A DNA stretch of 64,000 nt from Thalassoroseus pseudoceratinae (GCF_011634775.1 NZ_JAALXT010000006.1:437001-501000), one strand, 5' to 3'. Positions 30,309 to 39,585 are shown, counted from the stretch's first letter. A program made the numbers and translations. Notes: generated from the sequence alone by a model not told the origin.

Positions 30309-31220
30309 GTGCGGTTATTTCTTGCAGGTGTCATTCTTGCAGGCGGACTAGACATCGCCACAGCCGGAATGACATTTACCGATTTCGAGGGATTCGCCAC
30401 AGGAGTCAGTGTTGATGGTCAAGGCGGATGGAGTGTTGACATTACGAATCTCGATGAAGAAGTCATCGACATTGGTGGGAATACCGTTTGGCGTGTTTCC
30501 AATGCGGTGACCCAAGACTCGCTTGGCGATCAGCCTTTCTCACCGCGTCCGGGTGGAGTGCCAACGGATACCACCTCAGATCCTGTGAATTCGAATCCAG
30601 ACGATTTTGCTGGAGAAAGCAGCACCGGGGCTAACAATAACCGATTCTTCGCCGAGTTTGATTTTCGGTCGACCTCGTCAATGTTCCAGCCAGGTCTAAG
30701 TGTGACTGTCAGTGGTGACAATGGAACCGGTGGCCGTCAAGGCTTCATCGATATCGAAGATTCAATGGATGGCCTGCGACTCATCACTTATGATGTCAAT
30801 TTGGATGGCAGCTTTGCTAGTGGTAGCAACATTGTTCCAGGTAGCGGTTTCTTAAGCCGAGATGTGTTCCATACGTTTGGTATGGAAATCTTGTTCAACG
30901 ATGGACCTAAAAACGACGTGATCAATTATTTCTTGAACGGAGCGCTCGTGCACACGAGTACCAGCTGGGAAGAATACTACCGCAATGTTCCATGGCAATT
31001 TGCTAGTCATCCTCTAGGAGTTCCAACACAATCACTGATTTTCCGCATTAGTGGAACGGCGGCTCCTGATACAGCAGGCGGTGGATTCTACATCGACAAT
31101 GTCACAACGAGCACTTCGGCTGTCCCAGAGCCAGGCACCATGGTGCTGTTTAGCGTCGGACTTGGTGGGCTGGGTTTGATTGTACTTCGCCAAAGAAGAA
31201 AACAACTCGCTGCTTGCTAG
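30309..31220 (+). CDS. PEP-CTERM sorting-domain exported protein
   Basis: This protein of about 303 aa has a short signal peptide (VRLFLAGVILAGGLDIATAG). The start is GTG 30309 or the adjacent TTG 30306; no ATG fits. The body is an acidic, Asp/Gly/Ser/Thr-rich beta-type domain (TFTDFEGFATGVSVDGQGGW onward). The C-terminus is a textbook PEP-CTERM signal: VPEPGT at about residue 273, a hydrophobic segment, then RQRRKQLAAC. Such proteins are processed by exosortase and sent to the cell surface or exopolysaccharide matrix. The exosortase gene is not in this window. Composition matches the small membrane gene upstream. Confidence 0.85.
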   Translation: MRLFLAGVILAGGLDIATAGMTFTDFEGFATGVSVDGQGGWSVDITNLDEEVIDIGGNTVWRVSNAVTQDSLGDQPFSPRPGGVPTDTTSDPVNSNPDDFAGESSTGANNNRFFAEFDFRSTSSMFQPGLSVTVSGDNGTGGRQGFIDIEDSMDGLRLITYDVNLDGSFASGSNIVPGSGFLSRDVFHTFGMEILFNDGPKNDVINYFLNGALVHTSTSWEEYYRNVPWQFASHPLGVPTQSLIFRISGTAAPDTAGGGFYIDNVTTSTSAVPEPGTMVLFSVGLGGLGLIVLRQRRKQLAAC

Positions 31221-31285
31221 GCAGTTTCTTTAACTTCCAGTACTAGTGGCAATCTTTCGCAACAGAAAGAAACCTAGTCTATATT

Positions 31286-31319
31286 GAAAGCCTACTGAGA
31301 TTGATTTCAGTAGGCTTTC
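31286..31319. terminator. Inverted repeat after the PEP-CTERM gene
   Basis: A perfect 13-bp stem (GAAAGCCTACTGA paired with TCAGTAGGCTTTC) with an 8-base loop lies between the PEP-CTERM gene and the convergent thioredoxin gene. The T-tract is weak, but the position suggests a bidirectional terminator. Confidence 0.6.
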
Positions 31320-31396
31320 ACCTGATTCAAGATCGTAAGAGACCAGGTGACGACTCAGCGTCCTTCACTATCATACACCCTGGGGAATCTCAAATT

Positions 31397-31957
31397 TCAA
31401 TCGCCGTGCTTTTCGCGGAGGCGGCCGGAGGTTCTGAGCATGTGTTGGATGCGTTCGAATTCGTCGAGCCACTCTTGGGTGACGGTTTTCAGTAGCTCAT
31501 CGCCTTGGCTTACGATGCCCGTGGAGCAGGCGGCGCCGGAGAGTTCGGAGGCCATCTTGCGATACTTGGCCAGTGTGCGATCACCGTAGCGGCCGCAGAT
31601 GAAGTTGTCTTCGCTCAGGAACAACACGCTGGGCACGCGGGCGGCTCCGCAGGTTTGCAGAATTTCCGCCAGATCGGGGTTGGCATCGCGATCGTAAAAT
31701 CGCAATTGAATTTTGTCCGTCGCGTTAGCGAAGTGATCGAAAATCGGACATTGATTCACGCAATCGCCGCACCACGCACCGGCGAGCACCAGCACTTTCA
31801 TCTCCCGCACAAACCCCGCGAGCAATTCCTTTTGGGCGGCGGTTAGACTAACCTCCTCATGAACGGCCTGCCAACGCGTTTGATCGTTGGCGTTGCCGTA
31901 CTGTTCGAGAAACGCGGAGTAACTTAACCCCTGATCGAATTTTTCGCCGAAGTTCAC
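31397..31957 (-). CDS. Thioredoxin-family protein
   Basis: I start this at GTG 31957 (read as MNFGEKFDQGLSYSAF), which has AAGGA 8 bases upstream; a longer open frame reaches 32152 without homology. The 186-aa product has a thioredoxin fold with redox motif WCGDC (C63 and C66) plus a further Cys at C70, then YDRDANPDLAEILQTCGAARVPSVLFL, which includes the cis-proline region. There is no signal peptide, so it is probably cytoplasmic. An N-terminal 45-residue helical segment precedes the fold, as in the bacterial thioredoxin-like proteins with a QYG/TRW-type lead. Its partner protein is unknown. Confidence 0.82.
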   Translation of the reverse strand: MNFGEKFDQGLSYSAFLEQYGNANDQTRWQAVHEEVSLTAAQKELLAGFVREMKVLVLAGAWCGDCVNQCPIFDHFANATDKIQLRFYDRDANPDLAEILQTCGAARVPSVLFLSEDNFICGRYGDRTLAKYRKMASELSGAACSTGIVSQGDELLKTVTQEWLDEFERIQHMLRTSGRLREKHGD

Positions 31958-32109
31958 AGTGGATTCCTTATGTCGTTGGATTAAAAAGAGCGATAACGAG
32001 TCACCTGGGTGTGGAAAACACGGCTCACAGAGCCGTGGCACACATTGGTGATATCTTTTCTGAACTATGACGATCGTGAGAACACGGTCAAGGGTGGGGA
32101 GATTGATTG

Positions 32110-32892
32110 ATGCAATCCCGGGCCTTGGGACGCACCGGTTTGAACGTTTCACCGATCGGATTCGGTGCGTTCAAGATTGGTCGAAATCAGAACATCAAAT
32201 ACCCCAGCGGCTACGATTTGCCCGATGAATCATCCGCCAGTCGGATTTTGAATTCGGTGCTCGATGCCGGCATCACCTACATCGACACCGCACCGGCCTA
32301 CGGGCTGAGCGAAGAACGAATCGGACGACATCTGGCGAATCGGCGTGAGGAGTTCACGTTGTCGTCGAAGATCGGCGAGACCTTCGAGAACGGCGTGAGC
32401 ACATATTCGTTCACCGCAGATAGCGTTCGCAGCAGTGTCGAACGGAGTTTGCAACGACTCCAAACCGATCGCCTCGACGCAGTGTTCATTCATTCCAACG
32501 GCAAGGATTTGGACATCCTCCAAAACACCGATGCCGTCCCCACCCTGCAAGATTTGAAGCAATCCGGGAAGATTCGGGCGATTGGCCTGTCCGGCAAAAC
32601 TCCCGCGGGTGCGGCAGCGGCACTGGATTGGGCCGATGTGCTGATGGTTGAATACCATCTCGAAGACCGTTCGCACGAGGAAGTGCTGCATCGGGCGGCG
32701 AATGCGGGAATCGGCGTGGTGATCAAGAAGGGATTGGCCGCCGGTCATCTTTCCGCAAGCGAAGCGTTGGAGTTTCTGTTTTCCGATCAATCCGTCAGTA
32801 GTGTGGTGGTCGGCAGCTTGAATCTTGACCACATTCAAGCGAACATCGCGATTGCGGAACACGTTGACCGAAAACTCTCATCATCCGACTGA
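32110..32892 (+). CDS. Aldo/keto reductase
   Basis: ATG 32110 has GGGGAG about 8 bases upstream and gives 260 aa. The TIM-barrel family signature starts LGRTGLNVSPIGFGAFKIGR. The catalytic tetrad is visible: Asp and Tyr in YIDTAPAYGLSEERIG, Lys in SSKIGE, and His in FIHSNG. NADPH-binding elements are near the C-terminus (VVVGSLNLDHI). The substrate is unknown. Its stop is 3 bases from the purM start, so the two genes are probably co-transcribed. Confidence 0.9.
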   Translation: MQSRALGRTGLNVSPIGFGAFKIGRNQNIKYPSGYDLPDESSASRILNSVLDAGITYIDTAPAYGLSEERIGRHLANRREEFTLSSKIGETFENGVSTYSFTADSVRSSVERSLQRLQTDRLDAVFIHSNGKDLDILQNTDAVPTLQDLKQSGKIRAIGLSGKTPAGAAAALDWADVLMVEYHLEDRSHEEVLHRAANAGIGVVIKKGLAAGHLSASEALEFLFSDQSVSSVVVGSLNLDHIQANIAIAEHVDRKLSSSD

Positions 32893-32895
32893 ACC

Positions 32896-33939
32896 ATGTC
32901 CCCAATTAGTTACAAAGATTCCGGCGTCGATCTCGACTTGTACGAACAAGCGATGCAACGATTGCCAGGTTTGATGGCCCGCACGAAAACGCCGCGTGTG
33001 ATGGACCTAACCGGCGGATTCGCGGGACTGTTCCGCTTGCAAGGCGACGGCCGCAAGTACGAAGACCCCGTACTTGTCTCCGGCACAGACGGGGTGGGCA
33101 CGAAGTTGAAAGTCGCCATCGCCGCCGGTCAGTTCAAAACCGTCGGCATCGACTTGGTCGCGATGTGCGTCAACGATTGCTTGTGTCTCGGGGCGGAACC
33201 CTTGTTCTTTCTCGATTACATCGCCCTGGGAAAAGACGATCCAAACCTGATCGCTGATCTCGTCGAAGGCGTGAGCGAAGGTTGCACCCAAGGCGGGATG
33301 GCACTGCTCGGCGGCGAAACGGCAATCATGCCGGACGTCTACGGCACCGGCGATTTCGACATGGCCGGATTCGCGGTCGGTGTGGCGGAGCGATCACACT
33401 TGGTCGATGGATCGGCAATTCAGCCTGGTGACGTCGCGATTGGCCTGGCAGCGAGCGGTTTTCACTCGAATGGCTACAGCTTGCTGCGAAAAGTTGTCTT
33501 CGAGCGTGCCGGTTTGAAACCGTCTGATCAGATCGACGCTCTCGGTTGCACCGTCGGCGAGGCGTTGTTGCGACCGACGACAATCTACGTTCCCACGGTA
33601 CGGTCGGTTCTCGAAAGTCACCGCGAAGACGTTCACGGAATGGCACACATCACTGGGGGTGGTTTGGCAGAGAACATCGAACGCATTCTGCCGGAAAACA
33701 CCCGCGTGACGCTGAATCGTTCCGCATGGACTCCAACCGATGTCGACGATTGGCTCGTCTCGCTGGGCCACGTCGAACCCGATGAAATGGACCGCGTGTT
33801 CAACCGTGGCGTCGGTTTTGTGCTGCTCGTCTCCGGAAAATCCGCCGACGATATTCTCGCCAAGCTGAACGGACAAGACACACTTGCGTGGCGAATCGGC
33901 GAAGTTCAAGCCGGTGACAAAGGCGTGGAAATTCGGTAA
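32896..33939 (+). CDS. purM: Phosphoribosylformylglycinamidine cyclo-ligase (AIR synthase)
   Basis: This 347-aa enzyme closes the imidazole ring in purine synthesis (FGAM + ATP to AIR). It opens SPISYKDSGVDLDLYEQAMQ; VSGTDGVGTKLKVAI and GIDLVAMCVNDCLCLGAEPLFFLDY are characteristic ATP/substrate-binding segments. LLGGETAIMPDVY and HITGGGLAENIERILP complete the family pattern. It follows the aldo/keto reductase by 3 bases, not other pur genes, so purine genes appear dispersed in this genome. Confidence 0.97.
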   Translation: MSPISYKDSGVDLDLYEQAMQRLPGLMARTKTPRVMDLTGGFAGLFRLQGDGRKYEDPVLVSGTDGVGTKLKVAIAAGQFKTVGIDLVAMCVNDCLCLGAEPLFFLDYIALGKDDPNLIADLVEGVSEGCTQGGMALLGGETAIMPDVYGTGDFDMAGFAVGVAERSHLVDGSAIQPGDVAIGLAASGFHSNGYSLLRKVVFERAGLKPSDQIDALGCTVGEALLRPTTIYVPTVRSVLESHREDVHGMAHITGGGLAENIERILPENTRVTLNRSAWTPTDVDDWLVSLGHVEPDEMDRVFNRGVGFVLLVSGKSADDILAKLNGQDTLAWRIGEVQAGDKGVEIR

Positions 33940-34042
33940 ACGAACGGCCAAACTTGTTTCCATCTCCATGCTTCCAATCAACGATGGTTTATGGCATCCT
34001 GGGTGACCCGAAAAGCGTCTCCCCAAAATCGACGAGGATGCC

Positions 34043-35191
34043 ATGCCATTTTCCCTTGTTCGCGTCTGTCTAGTTTTCGGAATCGCGTTAGTCTCCTTTT
34101 ATGGAGACTCAGCAGCGGCTGACCCGGTTCAGCGAAACGTGCTGTTGCCACCAACGAAGAATAACCCTCGCAACAGCGAAGGCGACATGATCGAGCTGAA
34201 AGACGGTCGTCTTCTGTTGGTGTATACGCACTTCACAGACGGTGCCGGTGATCACGCGAAAGCCCATTTGGCGGGTCGGTACTCCAGTGATGGCGGCGTA
34301 ACTTGGACGGAAGACGACGAACTCGTTGTCGACAATGAAGCCGGAATGAACGTGATGTCGGTCTCGCTGCTGCGACTAGCCGACGAACGCATCGCGTTGT
34401 TCTATCTCCGCAAGAATTCCACGCAGGACTGCGAACCGGTCTTGCGAATCAGCGAAGACGAAGCCAAGTCGTGGAGCGAACCCATTGAGATCGTTCCCGA
34501 AGACGAAGTCGGTTACTACGTGCTGAATAACGACCGGGTGATTCAAACAAAGAGCGGACGATTGATCGTGCCGTTGGCTCAACATTATGCCCCCGGTTGG
34601 GAACGCTGGCGAGGCGGCGCGGACATGGTGTGTTACACCTCCGACGACATCGGTAAAACCTGGAAACGCAGCCCCATGGTCCCCGTGGCGGAACCAATTG
34701 GTGGCAAAGCTGTCGTCACTCAAGAACCCGGAGTGGTCGAACTCGCCGACGGACGCATCATGCTGTGGTGTCGCACGAATGCGGGAAGCCAATACGTTTC
34801 CTACTCGAAAGACGACGGAACAACTTGGTCGCAGCTGAAGCCGTCCAACATGTTGTCGCCCGTTTCACCGGCCACCATCGAACGCATTCCGTCATCCGAT
34901 AAATTGCTACTCGTTTGGAACGATCACCAAAATATCCCAGCCAAATTGCGGGGCAAACGGACACCGTTGTCGGTCGCGATTTCATCGGATCACGGGCAAA
35001 CTTGGCAGCATACCAAGGTTCTCGAAGATAACCCCAACGGCTGGTACTGCTACATTGCCATGGATTTCGTTGATGACCACGTCGTGTTGTCGCACTGTGC
35101 CGGCGACCGCACCCAGAACAACGGATTGGCACTCACCCAAATCACAAGATTCCCACTCGCCTGGGTGTCCGCAACCAACGACAAACCATAA
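34043..35191 (+). CDS. Secreted sialidase-family (BNR/Asp-box) protein
   Basis: This 382-aa protein has a signal peptide (residues 1-26, ending SAAADP) and a six-bladed beta-propeller with Asp-box motifs: SSDGGVTW (about 74-81), SEDEAKSW (about 137), TSDDIGKTW, SKDDGTTW and SSDHGQTW. GAGG lies about 6 bases before the ATG. Such planctomycete proteins are annotated as exo-alpha-sialidases but may act on other sugars; an active-site arginine triad cannot be verified by eye. Convergent with the pseudopilin K-like gene. Confidence 0.83.
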   Translation: MPFSLVRVCLVFGIALVSFYGDSAAADPVQRNVLLPPTKNNPRNSEGDMIELKDGRLLLVYTHFTDGAGDHAKAHLAGRYSSDGGVTWTEDDELVVDNEAGMNVMSVSLLRLADERIALFYLRKNSTQDCEPVLRISEDEAKSWSEPIEIVPEDEVGYYVLNNDRVIQTKSGRLIVPLAQHYAPGWERWRGGADMVCYTSDDIGKTWKRSPMVPVAEPIGGKAVVTQEPGVVELADGRIMLWCRTNAGSQYVSYSKDDGTTWSQLKPSNMLSPVSPATIERIPSSDKLLLVWNDHQNIPAKLRGKRTPLSVAISSDHGQTWQHTKVLEDNPNGWYCYIAMDFVDDHVVLSHCAGDRTQNNGLALTQITRFPLAWVSATNDKP

Positions 35192-35233
35192 CAGAGCAAC
35201 ACCAAGCCAAAACAAGTATGAGTCCGAATCCAA

Positions 35234-35256
35234 ACCGGGTCGATTCCTGACCCGGT
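35234..35256. terminator. Inverted repeat between convergent genes
   Basis: A perfect 8-bp stem (ACCGGGTC paired with GACCCGGT) with a 7-base loop sits between the sialidase-like and GspK-like genes. There is no T-tract, so terminator function is only suggested by position. Confidence 0.35.
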
Positions 35257-35261
35257 GAAGT

Positions 35262-36479
35262 TCAATCGACTTCTCGCCGCCAACTCCCCGGGCGAATTTT
35301 CATCATCCCTTGAGCCGCCCGAAAACCTGGCGGTGGAAGTCGAACTGCGTCGAGGTTATGAACAACATTCATCGGACCGTCGATTTCCAAACGGTCGGCC
35401 ACGACGAGCGTACCATTCAGAATTGGCAGTCGATCCACGAACACATCATCAGTCGCATAGACAATCCCACTCAAGGCTCCATCAGCATTGAGATCGATCG
35501 TCAGATCCCCGTCCACCAACAACGAGGGATAACCCGTCTCCGCAGGTTCGAATGTGCAGTTCCCTGTGACTCGTGTCGAACTACCGGCGTTATCGAGGAC
35601 TAAAGTTCCGACAAAGTGACTATCTTCGACAACAACACTATAGCCATAGCAATAGACCGCATAGATTCCCTTGGCGTTCCCAAAGAGACTAACGGGGTTC
35701 GTCGTTGGATCAAAACTTCGATCTTCAATTCGAAAGGCACCGTTCCGGTAGGGAAACAAACCGATGGGAATCCAAGTTCCCTCTTGCCGATAGCTCGTTA
35801 ACACCGACAGCCGACTTGGAAGCTCCCGCGACGTATGTGACGGACTCTGTTGCCCATGGTAGGTTGAACCATCGATCCGATCCGCAGCTTCAACGTCTGC
35901 ATAGACTTCGCTTCCCCAGGCATAGATATCGTCATTCGACGTGATGACTGCATCTGCCTGAACAGTCGCATAACTAGTTGTGATGTCTCCTCGAACGGCA
36001 ACGGCGGTTTCTAAACAGTCCAATGGGACATCCTTATAGTCAAGAATGACGGACTCTTTCTGACGCGCCATCCCAACCACACCCGTGCCTGTCATTTTTA
36101 TAGACTCAGTCGAATTGTCATCGAGCCTATCATCGGCAGGATCAATACCTTCAATCACAATCTCACCAGACTCCGCGAACGACATCGTCTCCCAAACACC
36201 ATTCGGATACTGTGTTCGCCAATTCGGATTCTGAAGGATCCGATCAAGCCCTAACTCAATCGCCGTGTGCGCATACCGTTTCGCATGGATCATATCGTGC
36301 TGACGACGTGTGTTTTGACGCTCAACTCGCGTGAGCACAATGCCAGTCATGCCAAGCACCGATACGAGAAAGCTCACTGAAACAACGAGTGCAAAGAGCG
36401 CACCCCCGACTCTACGACTCATTAGGCCGAACGATCTCAACGACTTTCTCTGATCACTTTGAATACTAGCACGCATCAT
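35262..36479 (-). CDS. GspK/PilX-like minor pseudopilin-region protein
   Basis: This 405-aa protein starts at an ATG overlapping the upstream gene's TGA by 4 bases (ATGA). After a basic N-terminus (SRRVGG) it has one hydrophobic segment (about residues 26-46) like that of PilX/GspK, without the Glu at position 5 found in other pseudopilins. The remaining 350 residues are an extracytoplasmic domain with repeated GDI/VxGD-type segments (VRGDITTSYATVQADAVITSN and DGDLTIDLNADGAL), suggesting a beta-helix. I infer a tip or initiation component of the pseudopilus. It is the last gene of the minus arm. Confidence 0.65.
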   Translation of the reverse strand: MMRASIQSDQRKSLRSFGLMSRRVGGALFALVVSVSFLVSVLGMTGIVLTRVERQNTRRQHDMIHAKRYAHTAIELGLDRILQNPNWRTQYPNGVWETMSFAESGEIVIEGIDPADDRLDDNSTESIKMTGTGVVGMARQKESVILDYKDVPLDCLETAVAVRGDITTSYATVQADAVITSNDDIYAWGSEVYADVEAADRIDGSTYHGQQSPSHTSRELPSRLSVLTSYRQEGTWIPIGLFPYRNGAFRIEDRSFDPTTNPVSLFGNAKGIYAVYCYGYSVVVEDSHFVGTLVLDNAGSSTRVTGNCTFEPAETGYPSLLVDGDLTIDLNADGALSGIVYATDDVFVDRLPILNGTLVVADRLEIDGPMNVVHNLDAVRLPPPGFRAAQGMMKIRPGSWRREVD

Positions 36480-36982
36480 TGTTGCTGCATTTCATCGTGA
36501 GCTTGAGTCCGGAGTGCTTCGACAACTGCCAACTCCACACCATTCACCTCAACAGCCACCCGAATCCGCTTGATCCCGAGATCCGTCTCAACCTGCTCCG
36601 AAATGTCACTCGGATCGACATAAAAAACCGTTGCGGACCGCTGAAACGCTTCCGAATTCGCCACAGCCACTCCCAAGCGATTTTCTGGTGGCAATCTCAA
36701 CCAATTCGCATAGTCATCGACATCATCAAACGTCTGGCGATCACTCGCATCTTCGTCTGTCTCGCATCCAAAACCATCGGCGTCCGTTGGATCCGCATAT
36801 CCTTTTTCAAGAATCTCACTCAGGAGGCCATTTGCTAACATTAGGGCCCGTGAGCGGTCTGTCAGACTATCACGGTGTCGCAATACCGCACCTACGGCTT
36901 TCAATGCGGACACGAGCAAGACACCAACGAGCAATGTCGATATCAAGACCTCCACCAAACTCAACCCGTTCCGTTTCGACAT
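36476..36982 (-). CDS. Type II/IV minor pseudopilin, GspI/PilV-like
   Basis: I start this at ATG 36982 (MSKRNGLSLVEVL), giving 168 aa. The prepilin motif is clear: basic leader, G^LSLVEVLIST with Glu at +5, then a hydrophobic helix of about 20 residues. The globular part is short. It lies between the GspJ-like and GspK-like genes, with an ATGA overlap to the latter. I infer a minor pseudopilin of the tip complex. Confidence 0.8.
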   Translation of the reverse strand: MSKRNGLSLVEVLISTLLVGVLLVSALKAVGAVLRHRDSLTDRSRALMLANGLLSEILEKGYADPTDADGFGCETDEDASDRQTFDDVDDYANWLRLPPENRLGVAVANSEAFQRSATVFYVDPSDISEQVETDLGIKRIRVAVEVNGVELAVVEALRTQAHDEMQQQ

Positions 36983-37016
36983 CACAACCGCCCTATAGTC
37001 ATCACAAAAAACCTGG

Positions 37017-37550
37017 CTAGTTTGCAACCATCTCGGGGCGATTTGGAAGATCAATCTGCGACTGAACTCGCCCGTACGAAGCCGACCCGACTTGAAGATC
37101 CATCTCTAGCAAGACAATCTCGCCAGTCTCTAGCATTCTCCTCGTCACGCCCCAGTTGTGAACGTCTTGCACAATTGGTATGGCGGGTTCATCGTTCCAT
37201 TCCCACGTCACCGGATCTCCTGAACCCCCAGACCACACCAATCGAACACGCTCAGTGGATCCATCACCATCTCGATCGGGAACTTCAACATCAAGACGAT
37301 GACTACTTAGTTCGTGCACTCGGATGGCATACCGAAGATCTTGAAGTATCCGTTCCAGATCCATAAACGCATTGGCTGTTGCCGCGTTCGGACTTTTTGG
37401 CGGATCGACAATCTGAGTTGCCACAAAGAGTGTTGATGAAAGGCCAGCGACTAAAGCCGTGGATGCTAGCATACTGACAATCAGCTCTAGCAACGTGAAC
37501 CCGGTCGGCCAATCGCGTCGTGCACTAAACTCTTTTGGGACCGACTGCAT
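37017..37550 (-). CDS. Type II/IV minor pseudopilin, GspJ-like
   Basis: This 177-aa protein has a leader ending WPTG^FTLLELIVSML with Glu at +5, a typical prepilin-peptidase site, followed by the hydrophobic N-terminal helix. The globular domain contains an IVDPP segment and an RVRLVWSGGSGDPVTWEW strand region. It starts 3 bases after the GspH-like gene and ends 34 bases before GspI-like, so the four genes look like one operon. Confidence 0.8.
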   Translation of the reverse strand: MQSVPKEFSARRDWPTGFTLLELIVSMLASTALVAGLSSTLFVATQIVDPPKSPNAATANAFMDLERILQDLRYAIRVHELSSHRLDVEVPDRDGDGSTERVRLVWSGGSGDPVTWEWNDEPAIPIVQDVHNWGVTRRMLETGEIVLLEMDLQVGSASYGRVQSQIDLPNRPEMVAN

Positions 37551-37553
37551 GAG

Positions 37554-38120
37554 CTACTCCGACACACTAATGATATTCGCTTCCGTCCCCCGCGACTCAA
37601 CCGTCACTAGTCGCGACTCCCGCCCCAACTCCAGTCGAATCGAAAACTTATGGTCTGCGTACCCATACGCACTAAACTCGACTTCGTTCAACTCGCCCTC
37701 GAGATCGGGATCATTCGAGAAGACTTCCATCCGTGTCAGATGAAATGGCGGCGCCGACAGGTCAACTCGCCGCTCCTGCCTGAGTTGCCCACTTTCAGCG
37801 ATATCATAGGAGACTTCGGCAGGCTCAAATACGATGCTTCGCGTCTGACTGCTTGTGACTGCATCTGTCTGAACAGTCTTGAGATCGGTCTTCAAACGCT
37901 TCGCGGCGGCATCGATCCGGTACCGATGCATCATACCTGTGTACTGAGGAACCGCCGCGACTGACAGAACACCAATAATCAGCATTGTCACAACAACGTC
38001 AAGTAGCGTGATACCCGCTCGCCGTGGGCTCCAGTGGGGAAAAGTCGCGTTATTCCAAAAGACAACCCAGGTCTGATGGTCGAGGTCCCGCGACTTCTTA
38101 TTCAGAAGTGCTGCTGTCAA
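37554..38120 (-). CDS. Type II/IV minor pseudopilin, GspH/FimT-like
   Basis: The prepilin site is RRAG^ITLLDVVVTML, followed by a hydrophobic helix. The conserved +5 Glu is replaced by Asp, which is rare. No ATG precedes it in a sensible place. The best start is TTG 38120, inside the end of the HD-GYP gene (23-base overlap), giving 188 aa and an unusually long leader of about 45 residues. The mature part has a FimT/GspH-like helix segment (RIDAAAKRLKTDLKTVQTDAV). The start is uncertain. Translation may be coupled to the upstream HD-GYP gene. Confidence 0.72.
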   Translation of the reverse strand: MTAALLNKKSRDLDHQTWVVFWNNATFPHWSPRRAGITLLDVVVTMLIIGVLSVAAVPQYTGMMHRYRIDAAAKRLKTDLKTVQTDAVTSSQTRSIVFEPAEVSYDIAESGQLRQERRVDLSAPPFHLTRMEVFSNDPDLEGELNEVEFSAYGYADHKFSIRLELGRESRLVTVESRGTEANIISVSE

Positions 38121-39585
38121 CGATGGCGTGGATGTCCTCTCGGATTTGGAAATAGGCTTCCACGACCTTCTCATCCCACTGCACTCCTACATTCTCGCGA
38201 AGAATTCTCTCGGCCTTCTCAATCGGCATGCCATTTCGATAGGGACGATTACTAGTCATCGCGTCGTAGGAATCCGCGACTGCAATAATCCTAGCAATGA
38301 AGGGAATGGCGTCCCCTGCCAGACCATCCGGATACCCGCTCCCGTCCCACGCTTCATGGTGATATCTAACTCCCGGCAGCACATAAGCGAATTCACCAAG
38401 GCCACGCAGAATCTGACAACCGATAGTCGGATGCTGCTTGATCAACTCGAACTCCTCGTCCGTCAAGTGCCCAGGCTTACTAAGCACCCGATCGGGAACG
38501 CCGATCTTCCCGATGTCATGCAGCAAACCAGCCACATAGATCTCCTCGCACTCCTTGGTCGAAAGCCCTAATTGCTCCGCGAGACGTCGGCTCGTGAGTG
38601 CAACTCGCTCGCTGTGCCCACGCGTGTATGGATCGCGTGCATCGACAGCATTGACGAGCGTACGAATCGTGTTGAGCAGTAGTTTCTCTTGAGCACGGAA
38701 GAGCGAATAGTTATGTGCATGCGTGACTAATAATGTGGCAACGGCCTCCATAAAGGTTGCTTCGTATGTCCCAAACTCCACTTCCGACGGCTGGAACTCA
38801 TCCACGTGCGCTGAGCGTTCAAAGTATGAATCTACGGTTTTATTGACTGCGAGAATCCAACCGAGTTGAATCGCCTCGTTGACGACCGGCACAATGATGT
38901 AAGACCAAACCTCAGCCGACTCACCGTCACCATGAGGACGCTGATCACTATTGTGAACTTGCGGATATTCCCAGACCAACAGTTTCTCGGCAGACGTCGG
39001 GTCCGCAAGCAATTCGTTAGCCAGCCGGAGCGGACCTTCAGCGAGTGCGATTCTCGGAACACACAGCTCAGAAGGCGTCTGCTGAACAGTCTGGTGACAT
39101 TTAATGTAGTAAACGCCTTCAGCCCCGAGAATTGACTTCAGTTCCGGCCAGATCTGAGCGGCTAATGTCTCATCATCATCCTGCAAGCCCCGGAATTGAA
39201 TCTGACTCACAAGCCAACGAACGAACGTCACTTCTTCATAGCTGGAGTTCACTCGGTGCATGTACTCTTCAACGCGAGTGTCGTGACTATCAATCTCCGC
39301 TTTCTGATCGGTTGCAATCTTCGCGACCATATGAAGATTTTGCAGTAATTGGGTCGTCGATATCGATGCCGAAGACACACGTCCCGCTGATTTTCCAATC
39401 AGCGCGCTGAGCATTAGCTCCATCTCACGTGCGTCAGGCCCAGTGTCGTGATTCGATCCCGTCCGGATCTCTTGCTGTAGCAACTGCGGCGATGCGTAGG
39501 AATCCATTGGAAACACCCCCGACAGACGATTGGCTACAAATTGACTATTTTCTCCAACGGCAGAGCTGTTTTCTGAGAAATCCAT
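38098..39585 (-). CDS. HD-GYP cyclic-di-GMP phosphodiesterase with N-terminal GAF-like sensor
   Basis: This 495-aa protein has a helical N-terminus, a GAF-like sensor region (about 115-300, with VYYIKCH, WSYIIVPVVNEAIQLGWILAVN), and a complete HD-GYP domain (about 300-480). Catalytic motifs are intact: HSERVALTSRRL, GLLHDIGKIGVPD (H356, D357), YHHEAWDGSGYPDG (H409, H410; GYP 417-419) and IAVADSYDAM. It should hydrolyse c-di-GMP. It is the first gene of the minus pseudopilin operon, divergent from the major pilin gene, linking the pilus machine to c-di-GMP. The start ATG 39585 has TGGAAGA upstream. Confidence 0.9.
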   Translation of the reverse strand: MDFSENSSAVGENSQFVANRLSGVFPMDSYASPQLLQQEIRTGSNHDTGPDAREMELMLSALIGKSAGRVSSASISTTQLLQNLHMVAKIATDQKAEIDSHDTRVEEYMHRVNSSYEEVTFVRWLVSQIQFRGLQDDDETLAAQIWPELKSILGAEGVYYIKCHQTVQQTPSELCVPRIALAEGPLRLANELLADPTSAEKLLVWEYPQVHNSDQRPHGDGESAEVWSYIIVPVVNEAIQLGWILAVNKTVDSYFERSAHVDEFQPSEVEFGTYEATFMEAVATLLVTHAHNYSLFRAQEKLLLNTIRTLVNAVDARDPYTRGHSERVALTSRRLAEQLGLSTKECEEIYVAGLLHDIGKIGVPDRVLSKPGHLTDEEFELIKQHPTIGCQILRGLGEFAYVLPGVRYHHEAWDGSGYPDGLAGDAIPFIARIIAVADSYDAMTSNRPYRNGMPIEKAERILRENVGVQWDEKVVEAYFQIREDIHAIVDSSTSE

